Of a DNA stretch of 64,000 nucleotides, positions 45,201-56,600 are shown in pieces. The stretch comes from Petrosia ficiformis (lineage: Eukaryota; Porifera; Demospongiae; Haplosclerida; Petrosiidae): contig OX345648.1 of the NCBI GenBank assembly GCA_947044365.1, positions 2,316,501 through 2,380,500 of the forward strand. Direction: 5' to 3'. The notes beneath the pieces are model-generated. The model had not been told where the DNA came from. It saw only the letters and a list, made by a program, of their open reading frames with translations, and searched no databases. Position numbers and translations under genes: made by a program. Within the stretch, counting starts at the first letter, position 1. Every line of letters begins with the position of its first letter.

Positions 45201-46629
45201 CGTCAATTACATCAATCATGTAGTATTTTGTATGAAATATATCCATTTGAGATAGTAAGCATTTGGGGTAAGATTGAAAGACACAGGAATGGAATCATAA
45301 TTCTTGCATCATAAAATTATGGATAGATATATAAGGAGTAATTTACAGATTTATAATTGTTACATAATTATGTACAGGAAAGGTTAAAGGCATGTCCTGG
45401 TAGTTTGTAAAATATCACATGGTTATACCTTTGGATCATCCACACACAAAATTCAGGATGACCTTGAAAATAGGCAAGACTTGTCTATTAACATTACAAA
45501 GACAATATTACTAAGCTTTGTTGACTAGATGTGAGTAGCTAAGCCTACCTTACAATTATCAAGGGAAGTTCTTATAGTAAATATTTAGTATTGCTGTAAC
45601 TCATTCGCTTCATAATAGTCTTGTGAGTTTGTATACAAACTAGTCTGCTAGCTAGCAGCAGCCTGGAGAAGGTAACTTGCAGAATCACTTATTATGTGTT
45701 AGCATTTAGACAGGAGTTAATGAATCTAGTGCTGATCTTCACAAACATAATTATAATGATAATTATTACTATGTAAATATAATTAGTGTCCTCTCTGCAC
45801 AACTATATATTTATTAGTAAGTGTTGCTGCTCTCACTGCTAGCAGTAGTTGCTAAAACAGCACATTGAACATACTTAATGTTATTAGCATTAGTGATTAG
45901 GTGACATCACATAAGTAAATAATTATTATGTTAGAAGTTATGGGAGTTAATCAATGTACTACTTATATCTGATTTAAAGTTAAGTGAATGGTTTTTTGGG
46001 TGTTTTACATATACCATCACCTAAAATCTCTGTTGTTATAGCATGCAATGAAGCAGTGGTAGTATTGCATATACTAATTATAAATTTGGAAATTGAAGCT
46101 TGTTATATTTGTTTCAGAAGGTTTTGCAAGATTTGAAACCGCGAATCTATAAATTTGGGTTTATATATTATTGTGAATCGAACATATCAGTGATTGCTGT
46201 TATAGAATCTTACCAACCAATTAGAAATGGTAATGTGATTGTCTTATTTTGCAAACCTGATTACCATTGCAACCAAATGATAGTATCAAACTGAAGAATC
46301 AGTCTATTCATCTGTCATATTTGCTGTAGTTTTATTTATGTACTCACTACAAAGAACGTATTATTGAAGGTAGATATTATCTTCACAAGTTACTCAAAGT
46401 TATTATTAGAAAACCAGGATAGACAAATTACAGTACAAACTCAGTTATTTAAATACTCATACAATAAATTAAAATAGAAATGTAAAACTTTATAATGATT
46501 ACAATAATAAGAGCAATAGAAATAGATGTGTATTTTTAATAAAATTGAGTGTACCTCCAGTATGTGCTGAGAATGAGGTCACTACATCTTATCCAAAATA
46601 TAAATACTGCCAGTGCCATCATCACCATC

Positions 46630-46740
46630 TTAGTTCTTGTTTGTTGTTGCAACTATAGGTACGACCACCACAACGACAACAAACACAACAATGGCTGCAG
46701 CAATCCCCACACCTATTCCGACTTTTATTTTCCAATCCAT
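46630..46740 (-). CDS. 36-residue single-pass membrane peptide
   Basis: ATG 46740 to TAA 46630. The peptide starts MDWKIKVGIGVGIAAAIVVF, continues with a Val run and PIVATT, and ends NKN: a charged N-terminus, one ~25-residue hydrophobic helix and a polar tail. It is too short to judge as coding by composition. However, its upstream 110 bp shares an ordered set of blocks with the upstream region of the membrane-protein gene at 49014 (TCAAATGGCTT, GCATTT, AGAGCTCA, TCAG, GCA-AGTTA). It could be a microprotein or the surviving first part of a duplicated gene. Family unknown. Confidence 0.35.
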   Translation of the reverse strand: MDWKIKVGIGVGIAAAIVVFVVVVVVVPIVATTNKN

Positions 46741-46865
46741 CTTTGTAGCCAACGTATTTTAATCCTATGATCTCTGAAAGTTACTGCTTGCACTGACGTG
46801 AGCTCTGAAATGCTGCTGCGTCAAATTGTGGGCCTAATTTATGAAGCCATTTGATCTACGTCATA
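46741..46865 (-). promoter_or_regulatory. Upstream block shared with the 49-kb membrane-protein gene
   Basis: Minus-strand order: ATGACGTAGATCAAATGGCT, then GCATTTCAGAGCTCACGTCA, then AGCAGTAAC. The counterpart at 49145-49015 reads TACGTCAAATGGCTTTTAAG, then GCATTTTTAAGAGCTCATTC, then TGCAGTTA. Confidence 0.45.
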
Positions 46866-47862
46866 CCGGAAAGCAGGAGGAGACATGAAGTAGATTCATA
46901 ATAGTGTGTACTTAGCGAATTTAGGATGCACAAAGTGGTGTGTCTACTAGTATGCATATTTGACATAACTATCATTTACAAAGGAAGGACAAGTATTAGA
47001 AGGCATGTGTGAATGTATTCCTTTCAGTACCTGATGTGTGTTCAGGAAAGAACACTGATTGGACACTGAGAAGGACATACAATACTTATTGATGCTGTTT
47101 AGGTATTAAAATACTTTTTTCTGATGTGTGTTATTAATTATAACTTCACTTTTGTATTTACACCACTAGTCATGTTTGTAACATGGAGAATAGTGAAACG
47201 GTGTTAATGTAGAATTGTAATGTTATTAGGAGCTTTTCAAGAATGATTTAACACACTTGATGCATTACACTGGGATAGACAAAGATGAATTCCAGGTCAA
47301 CTATTTTACTGGTTACTTGTCAAAATTTGATAAGTAATTAACACACTCCAGGGTATGTACTTAACCTGCCTTTAGTTTTTTTAGCCTTAATTAATACATT
47401 CTAGGGTATATATCTCATATTAACCTTAATGCACCTCTTTAGTGCTGAAGTAGTAAACAAGCTAATGGGGTTTGTACTGTTATTTTAAAAGGTATAGGAC
47501 ACTACCTTATCAATTAAAGGACAAGTGTTTTAGTCTGAATAGGTGTGCTATTTCCATTACTGTTGACCTTGTGTGTGTAACTTAGCCTGCCTTTTATTAT
47601 CAAGGGAGGGTCTTGTAATACATGTAAATGCAGTATGATTATAATTATAATTAGAACTTATATAATAACTTGTTCATCCATTTTAATAATAAATATTGTC
47701 TTAATACATTACAATTACATGTTGAAAATGTTTGTAAAATGATGACCTTAATTCTGTTTTAATATATTAAAAAAGGTACACAAGAGAATTACATATCAAC
47801 AGAATTTGCACTTGTAGTGTAGAAGGTTAGTGTGGGGGAATGTATTGAATGGCAACAATCCA
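46866..47862. other. Intergenic, nothing recognised
   Basis: AT-rich; no gene, SH3-coding exon or clear transposon is seen. Confidence 0.45.
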
Positions 47863-49014
47863 TTAGACAGGTGTTTCTCTTGTTCCTTTGTGTTTTGACT
47901 TGGTATGGTTGTTGCTGTGACCATATTCAGCTTCACCATCTTCATTACTGCCACCATTGACATGATCAATTGGTAGTTCTTCAATATCTGTTAGTGGTGA
48001 TTGTAGTGGTGATGATGGTGATTGTGCTGATGATGATTGTGCTGATGGTGATTGTGATTGTGGTGAAGGTGATTGTGATTGTGGTGATTCTGGTGATGAT
48101 TGTATTGATACTGTTGTGATATCTAATTTCCTTCTTTTGAAAATACAGCACCAAGGTGTAATTGAAGCAATCATGATTAGGATACCAAACGTTGATACTG
48201 AATAATAGCAAGTAAGAGAGACTTTGCCATTAATATGAAGGTACCCTGTAAAGCTAAATAGTCCCAGAGCACAGGAGGTGGTGAAAACTTGGAACAATAC
48301 AATACAAAAGAAATAAAACCTTTTATAATTAGTTATACAAGAACATCTTCTGAGACAGCCAGTGCAGCAAGGTTTGCAGCATTTGTTATTATTATTATCA
48401 TCATCACTTTGTTCTTTGAGGATAAGATCTCCGCATTGCAAAATAATCCACAACAACGCTGTAGCAGTGACCCAGGAAAAAGCAAATGCTCCTGTTGCCA
48501 ACCCAACAGCGTTACCAATATTGCAAGTAAACCTGAAACATTGAACATCATTATTTTCATCTATGCTACTAGTACTGCAGTTCAAAGGTTCGTCATTGAA
48601 GATATCCCAGAATACCTTATCTTCAAAGCAATCAAAACTATCGTAAGGGTTGCAGGAGGAAGAACGCTCTATGAAGAAGTTATGCCAAAAAATTACAACT
48701 GTTACAACAATAATAAACAATATCATGACCATTAGAAATGCAAGGTACCATTCTTGAACCTTGTGTTTAAATATCTTTGTATCATGTTTCTTCCCTCCAT
48801 TGCTTGTATCCCTTTTCACAAATGGAAATATCGTTTTTACTATTTTTCTTACACTGCGGTACTTATCCTCAGTTTCATCCTCAGTTTCATCCTCACGATC
48901 TTTGGTCCATATTGGCAGTAGAGCATAAATAACAAACCCTACAACAAATAATAGAGCAAATAATGTAGCACCGATACTCTCTGCAAGAAAATAGTCACGA
49001 AAATGGTTTGTCAT
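47863..49014 (-). CDS. Five-helix membrane protein, uncharacterised
   Basis: A single open frame of 383 residues from ATG 49014. Predicted membrane helices lie at about 12-34, 89-110, 167-193, 232-255 and 266-292. Between helices 2 and 3 is a loop with five cysteines (C121, C129, C146, C159, C164) and an NCS glycosylation sequon, which suggests an extracellular disulfide-bonded loop. The loop after helix 3 is cysteine-rich (KCCKPCCTGCLRRCSC), suited to palmitoylation or metal binding. The tail (300-345) is a Ser/Pro/Gln repeat (SPSPQSQSPSAQSSSAQSP), then acidic and basic. N-terminal acidic repeats (EDETEDETED) follow helix 1. I do not recognise the family; a receptor- or channel-like role is only a guess. 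The antisense open frame at 48289-48735 is a shadow. Confidence 0.7.
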   Translation of the reverse strand: MTNHFRDYFLAESIGATLFALLFVVGFVIYALLPIWTKDREDETEDETEDKYRSVRKIVKTIFPFVKRDTSNGGKKHDTKIFKHKVQEWYLAFLMVMILFIIVVTVVIFWHNFFIERSSSCNPYDSFDCFEDKVFWDIFNDEPLNCSTSSIDENNDVQCFRFTCNIGNAVGLATGAFAFSWVTATALLWIILQCGDLILKEQSDDDNNNNKCCKPCCTGCLRRCSCITNYKRFYFFCIVLFQVFTTSCALGLFSFTGYLHINGKVSLTCYYSVSTFGILIMIASITPWCCIFKRRKLDITTVSIQSSPESPQSQSPSPQSQSPSAQSSSAQSPSSPLQSPLTDIEELPIDHVNGGSNEDGEAEYGHSNNHTKSKHKGTRETPV

Positions 49015-50222
49015 ATTGAAGTCACTTGTTTTCTTCTGAAGAGAAATGGAATAGACTATAGCTTCTCAATATAACTGCATCGGCTGAGAATGAGCTCTTA
49101 AAAATGCAGTCTGCTCTTAAAAGCCATTTGACGTAGGGAGTTACATCTGAAGCCTCTTGTGATAAGGCGGGACGGAAGCTTTGAGTCATTATGCATTGTA
49201 CACCATATACACACTGAATGTATGCATGTATTGCTAATGTACTTCAGTGTGTATAGTATATACAATAGGAATTGTATTATTGCTGTATATTTAGTTTTCA
49301 AGTACATCCATTAATTCCAATTAGTGATGACATGCTTTGCCTAATATGAATAAATTATAACTGATTGATTTAGCTCATCACTTACCATAAGCTATCCTAT
49401 TTATTGACATCTGTTCACATTTAGGCCCACTTATGCACAATTATAAATGAAGATTCTAAAAGTGGATGATAATCTCTGTTTAATAATCGGAGGGTTTGAC
49501 TCACATGGAACTTAACAGCAGTCACTAACTCATCATAAACTTTATTTTGATTATTAAATTTTCATCATCAATAAATTTGAAGTTTTTAGTCCTGCTACAG
49601 TGAATTCTTCCTGATATAGTACAACTATTATAATTATAGTATGTAGTTAGTCTTTGTTAAATTGGTGAGGATACCTTAAATCCTTACTGTAAGTGAGCTA
49701 ACAAAGCCATACCAATGAAGTAACACATCACTGAATGATAACTGAGCTTGTAAGTGCCACTGTTACACCTTAGTTTATTGTTTTAACAAAAATGAGAAGC
49801 AATCAAGATTCCATTACTGTTTGCATGTTAGTTTGTGACTCTCCATGGCCAGCTAGCACTCTAATTCAATATGAGAAATATGTGCACAAATTAAAATTAA
49901 TTACAGTGTAAACCACAATCAGTAGGTGTGAGTATATAGTGGCTAATGAGTTTAGACTAACTATCAGTCACTAGCTATATACAGTGAAGCATAATTATAT
50001 AGACAGAATCAGAGTAATTTGTACAATTTTGCAGCCCTAAGTTAATGAAATTTTGTGGGTGGTGCAATGTATTACAGTATACATTATCACTTCTCTATAC
50101 TGCCAAATATTAGCAGTTCCACTACATCATGTCCATGCGTTGCCCCTCATAAATAAAAATTATAAAAGCAATTTTTTATTTTGTTACATATAATAATTAT
50201 AAAGTTTCAAATAACAAAACAG
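49015..50222. other. Intergenic; upstream block then nothing recognised
   Basis: 49015-49145 holds the upstream block shared with 46741-46865. The rest, up to the MLX stop codon, is AT-rich without recognisable features. Confidence 0.45.
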
Positions 50223-53200
50223 CTAGTTTGTTCTTCTTGACGGTTGAGGAAGAGTAGGTGGAAGTCCTGAGAACTTCATAGCATCTACTTGTCTTAAGTT
50301 AGCAAGAACAATCTCACGTAATGTCTAAAACAGAGAGGAAAACATATAAATTGAATATGACTACACAATGCACAGATATTGATTATTTATGATTATAGAA
50401 ATGTTTCATCGGCAGAAATGCTGATCTTCCTGTTAACATAGACTGATGGAAATTAGTATATAGCAATTTGCCTATATGCAGATCCAATCCGATATTGTCT
50501 GTGTAAAATATATAGTTGTATTTATCTAGTTTACAACTGTTCACAATGTTAATTATTCTATTGTTCGTGTGCTATACATTCAGCCCAAAGTACATGTAGT
50601 TACAGGCATATTCAGCCTTGGTTGCACACATCTTCAGATTTTAGTTGTACAGTTTGACAATAATGTAATCTGCAAAGCCTGAAAAAATATTGTATAGGCA
50701 ATGTATAGGCAATGCAGTTGCCTATACCGATACTCTGCCTATAGCTTCAATATAGGCAGAGTATTGGTATAGCACCTATTCAGATAGTATAGGTGCAATC
50801 CTAATGGAAATATATTAACCACACTAATGTGCATAATATTATGTACAGCTTCTATACTTGAAATTATTTTAATTAATCAACTACATGTATTATGATAACT
50901 GGTGGCTAAATAAAGCATGTAGTATTAGCAGAGACCCTGCATGTTAACTAACCTGTGGTTTACAGTACTCTTCCAACCAACTGATAATACAACTAGATAG
51001 TGTATCAAAACTGGTCACACTTATACTGGAGTTGAATGAGGCAAATAGTTGGTCTGCTATACCACGGAACTGTTCAGAGGAAGATATTGGATTTGGTAAT
51101 ATCGTGTAATTATGTATACAAATGTGGGCTTCTGGAATGTGAGAAGTCAAGGCTCAGTTTCAAATTTGCTTCATACAGAAGTTAGCAATTTCCATAAATC
51201 ATTCCCAAAAATGTCCCTCCCACCGATAAAAATAGGCAATTTTGGATCTAGTATGTATATCATTAAAATACATATTTATTACTCTGGTTGTGTTGGTGTC
51301 ATGTGTTAAAAAGGAAAACATTGAAGACTGAAATGTCATTTATCTTTCAAGCCAGGAAAAATTAATGATGACCACAAAGCAATCACAGGGAAGTAGGGAT
51401 ACTTTTTTCTTTCATAACTTTAAACCACAACTGAAATATACATGCATATGATATTTTATATGTGAGGCCAGTATACAACCACACACAAACTTACAACTAA
51501 AAACTTGACATGATCAGGAACTTGCTGAATGCCTTGTGATGTCTGGAGAGAAAAAGAAAGTTTATACACAAGGATTAATTATTTTTATTGAAGGGAGGAA
51601 ACTTTCAAAGTTGTGGCATTAACTGATAGAGGCTGAGCTAAGATGCTAAATTAATTGAGTAATTGAGTCATCAAACTAATGTACTTTCACATTGAGTTGG
51701 CACCAAACTAATGTACGTTCACATTGAGTTGGCACCAAACTAATGTACGTTCACATTGAGTTGGCACCAAACTAATGTACGTTCACATTGAGTTGGGATC
51801 AAACTAATGTACGTTCACATTGAGTTATCATTTAGTTTGGTGCCAACTCAACATGAATGTATTTTATAATGAATTAATTAATTGGCTGGATTTTAATTAT
51901 TAAATTATCAATGTGGAGGATCCAGACTCATGGTTGCCTTTACAATGCGCCATGCTACGTTTTCTCCATTTTGTAGGGAAACGTTTTTCACATTATAGTG
52001 TTCTTTTTCTTTGCAAAAATGAATCTAAGGTATTAGTTGAAACTGGATATACATGTACATGTGTACATGCAGTGTTCCGTCCACACTGGTTGGCACTGGT
52101 CGAGACTTACCACATCTAAGATGAATTAGCCACCACTCAGATACACTAATCACATCTAACCATCTCTCAGATAATACATAAATGTATATATAGGCTACTG
52201 AGGCAGAATTAGGTATATACTGGATAAACATCACTAAATGTAAGCCACTACTCTACATAGTCTGGGCAGATCACTGGGTTTGTGGTTGTGATGTTGTATA
52301 ATAAATTGGGTGCAACTTTGGGTGTGGTCAGTTGAAAAAAAGTTGGGGTTTGGGTAGGACTAATATTAGGGATGGGCAAGAGTGAAAATCAGTACCTACA
52401 TGTAGGTAGAGTGATAGCGAATACTACTGCAAATTGGAGAAAATATCACAGGATTCCCTGTATCAATATCTGATACACATCTGAGTCCAATTACATTGTT
52501 AGTGAAATGTAAGATTTACAAATTAACACATTTCATGATTGATGAATGAAATGAATATAGATCAATTGAATGGTTAGAATATACACTTACTGTTGATTGA
52601 TGTGCTCTTGCTATCTGTTCATAGTTTCTATAACAAAAAGGGAATATAAACATGAATCTTGAACCATGAAAATACTTGTAGTCTATACTATAACAATTAT
52701 TGAGATCCCTATTGGGTACGCACACACCCACCCTTCTCTCTTAGTGGATCTGCTAAAAGGATGCTCATTAAATTATAAGTATACGCCCATAGTAATTAAG
52801 GTATACATGAGTAGTAACCACATTTTTCATAATATGTTTGGTAGATTTTGCATATTTCTATTGGTTGTCAAAGATGGTTGGCTGAGTCAGCATTTGCATG
52901 CAGTATCATTACATGTACAGTACATATCAGTATTTGACTACTGATCTACATGTACATGTACATGTACATATAGGCAGAACTCTGTAATACCTATAATGAC
53001 TTGGAAATAGATTGTAGAACCTTTAAATATGCCTTCTAATAAGGACACTACATTTACATGTATATCTGTAAATAAAGGACCGCCATTCAAATTGTCTAAT
53101 CCAGTTTTGTCTACTGCATGGATAATACTTACAAGTTCTCCTTTATACATAAGTTAGGATTTATTTCCAATCAGTTACTCATTAATGTATCTACATAAGT

Positions 53201-53559
53201 ATTTTCCTTAACAAGAAACCAGACACTTACTCTTTCATTATTCTTAATGCCTGTACTTCTTTCTCCAAATCATCTTCTTTGTCTTTCTGTTTGATGCTTT
53301 GATTTTGTAAGTATGTGATGTATTCAATACCTAAATATGATTAAACATCATCATTGAGTTGTGTTAACAAACAGATCATGAGTACACATTAACTAGCTAT
53401 ATATGTACATACATGTACATGTACATGTACATGTATGTACATATGATTAAATTCAACTTATCGTTATCATAATTTGAAGGACCATACCTATCACTGCTTC
53501 CAAGGTACATGGATATTTACAAGTATAATCATATTTTTTTTACTCACTGGGGTGTATGT

Positions 53560-53616
<57 letters not shown>

Positions 53617-56600
53617 ATACATGTACATGTATGTGTAATGTAAAAATGTGTGCATGAGCTCAGGGGTATGGAACTAGTGAGCCAACTGTTGGACATTTTG
53701 GCCTTATTGTCCTGTTCCTCATATACATGTACATGTACTTTGTACAGTACAGTTTCAATTTTCCAGACATTCACTAGATTTATCGGACAATACCCTGCAT
53801 GACTGGCCGTTTCCACACCACTGTGAGAGCTACATGTACTAATAAGTTTACATGAAGCTCTGAAGTGATAATGTTTGTTTCTTTTTCAAAACCTTTGAAA
53901 AATGTCAAAATGTGCTGGAAATTCCATTCCCGGCATGGTTATAAAAGGTTAGCAAATGGAAGATAAAAGGTTATTAATAAAAGAAAGGAAGATGGCGTAA
54001 AACACGTATTGAGCCCTGACATGTGCCAGAAAAGAGCACTGGCCACATTAACAAAGATGGGATGACTTGTGAGGAAGCAATGAAACCATGTGGCAACAAA
54101 AAAATGGATGCCATAGATTTACAATATCATAGTTAACAGATGTTTGTGCTAACACGAGAGCTGATAAATGTGATGAATATTGTGTAAGAATAGGAGCCCA
54201 ATTTTCATTATGGGCTCCTGGTAAGAATGATATGAGAATTTGAATATAGGACATGAGAAGTGAAGCAAAACTCCATCCAAAGAACATTTGATAATAATTA
54301 ATAGCTAATCTAGGGGATTCATCCATTCTGTCTACACATAATACACTTTCGTCTATGATGAAAGTGCAGGTACTTTTTTGGATTCCTTTTTCTTATTTGC
54401 AAAATATTAATTAGGAACATCAAATCACTAAGTGTTCACTTTTGAGGAAATTAGAGAGTGCTCAAAAGAACTGACAATTAAACTCACAGTAAAGATAACT
54501 GAGTGAGTTTGTCTTCCTGTAATTATATGTAATTATTAATAATGTGTATTTATAATGTTGTTTAGTTTTGTGTTTAAACTGTTTATCATGTCAGTCTGCT
54601 GTTATTCATTCTTTCATATGGATTATTTAATTAACAATTCATAACACTATAATTATATAGAACATCTAACACATATCTTAAAAGGAAATTGATTTCTAGT
54701 GTACACGTACATGTATAACTATAATATTGTAACTACATGTATATACTAATACAGCGTTTCCCCCAAAGGGTGGTAACATGGTACTCCCTCACCCTTTAAT
54801 GTTAAAGTTTATACTGCAAAACAATACTGATTGAACATTGTTAACCAAACATCATGTACCACTGATGCACTCAATATTTATCATGGGGGAAACATTGCAT
54901 AATACACATAAGTTTACATACGTATACACATTGCAACATAGTAATGACATCAGTCCTTCTACTGTACATATATATATACCTTCTAGCGTAAAATGTATAT
55001 ACATGTACATGTACATTCTAATAACATGCACATGTATATATATATATATATATATATACATTGTAATATAGTAATGACATCAGTCCTTCTACTGTACATA
55101 TATATATACCTTCTAGCGTAAAATGTATATACACTGTACATGTACATGTACATTCTAATAACATGCACATGTATATATATATATATATATATATATACAT
55201 TGTAATATAGTCATGACATTAGTCCTTCTACTGTACATATATATATACTTTCTAGTGTAAAATGTATATACATGTACATGTACATTCTAATAACATGCAC
55301 ATGTATATATATATATATATATACATTGTAATATAGTAATGACATCAGTCCTTCTACTGTACATATATATATACCTTCTAGCGTAAAATGTATATACATG
55401 TACATGTACATTCTAATAACATGCACATGTATATATATATATATATATATATATACATTGTAATATAGTCATGACATTAGTCCTTCTACTGTACATACAT
55501 GTATATATACATTTAGTGTATACATATACATTACACATTGTAGTGCTGCATACAGAAAATGAAGCTAGGGGGGGAGGCAATATGAGACTTTTGAGAACGT
55601 GGGAGGGGGGGGGGGGGGCAACAATGTTACCATATGTCGTAAGCACATATTGGCACACTAAGGGACTTTGTGTAACATTTTGGGAAACACTTGTGTATTT
55701 TTCTGTAACAGTTGAAATTTCTGGCCATGTATTTCCTGATTAACTACTCTAGAGTCATTCTGTATGACGAAAACTACAGCAATGTCAGCACACAGTTCAG
55801 CATTGCAACACTTAGACTATACAGATATAACATGAAAGAGATCAAAATCAGTAATCATTAATGATTTTGCTTCAAAACATCTCACATGTAATACAATGTA
55901 ACATGTAGTATTTACTTTTACGTTACACTCATAAAAGTCTAGGGGGGGGGGGGGGGACAGGAGCTCCCCTAGGGGGGGCAAATGCCTCCCTCCACCCCCC
56001 CCCCCCCCCCCCTAAATGCAGCCCTGCATTGTAAAGTAAAGATGACACAGTCCCTTTACTATACATGTATACATACATGTTCTAGTATATTTAATTTACA
56101 TAATTATATACATTGTAAGATAGTTAGTCCCTCTACTCTACCTGTACATGTACACACATTATAACATGGTCATTCTATCATGTATGTATAAAAACACATT
56201 GTAACATCACTGCTGTATTTTTGTACTCTTGAGGGGCATTAAAAAGAGATAATGAATTTGTGGTTTTGTAATGAAATAACAGCATGGATGTACAGTTATC
56301 AAACTGAAGAAGTGCAATATCCTGTGACAATCAGTAATATACTGATAATTGAATTAGTGTAATCAGAATGAACCATAAGTAAAAACTGTACATAGTTCTG
56401 ATAATGTAAATGATAAGTATTGGTCTATGCTAATTACACATGTATGTCATTTTCTATGATTATAGGTTTATAACTGTTAAAAGATTTTTGTTATACCTAA
56501 TGGTGTGGAAACAGCCAGTCATGCAGGACATTGTCCGATAAATCTAGTGAATGTCCGGTAAATTGAAACTGAACTGTATACAAAGTATACAGGGAGCAGG

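Larger units (their letters stand above)
40312..46229 (+). pseudogene. Decaying LASP gene (LIM-nebulin), SH3 end missing
   Basis: Exon 1 (40312-40378, donor GTAAGT) starts MNPPYARCKKTV, matching the LASP start, but the first zinc-ligand Cys is Tyr, and a one-base shift creates TGA where a neighbouring frame reads VSLDE. A probable exon 2 near 40505-40560 keeps only KWQKGC of the second LIM finger. Exon 3 (43000-43083, acceptor TCTCTTGCAG, donor GTAAGC) is well preserved: HYPTTRFTSVVDTPENKRLA and KQTMQQSE, the LASP first nebulin repeat. A possible exon 4 (about 46118-46229) retains only a faint second repeat (IYKF, ISVIAVI). No SH3 domain was found before the next gene. LASP proteins are actin-binding scaffolds; this copy cannot make one. 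A diverged but working gene with unseen exons is less likely. Confidence 0.55.

Noticed and set aside
48289..48735. 148-codon plus-strand frame
   Set aside because: It lies antisense to the five-helix membrane-protein gene, which has clear hydrophobic-helix periodicity; it is a shadow.
51669..51860. Regular 32-bp repeats resembling a CRISPR array
   Set aside because: The units are directly adjacent with no variable spacers, in animal-type intron DNA.
53544..53816. Frame with a long His-Thr run
   Set aside because: It is the (TG)n microsatellite read on the minus strand.
54048..54326. 92-codon minus-strand frame
   Set aside because: It has no recognisable domain, no supporting splice structure and lies in an MLX intron; probably chance.
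54852..55658. Several minus-strand frames with MYIYIYI and repeated blocks
   Set aside because: They are translations of the ~130-bp tandem array and its (TA)n tracts.
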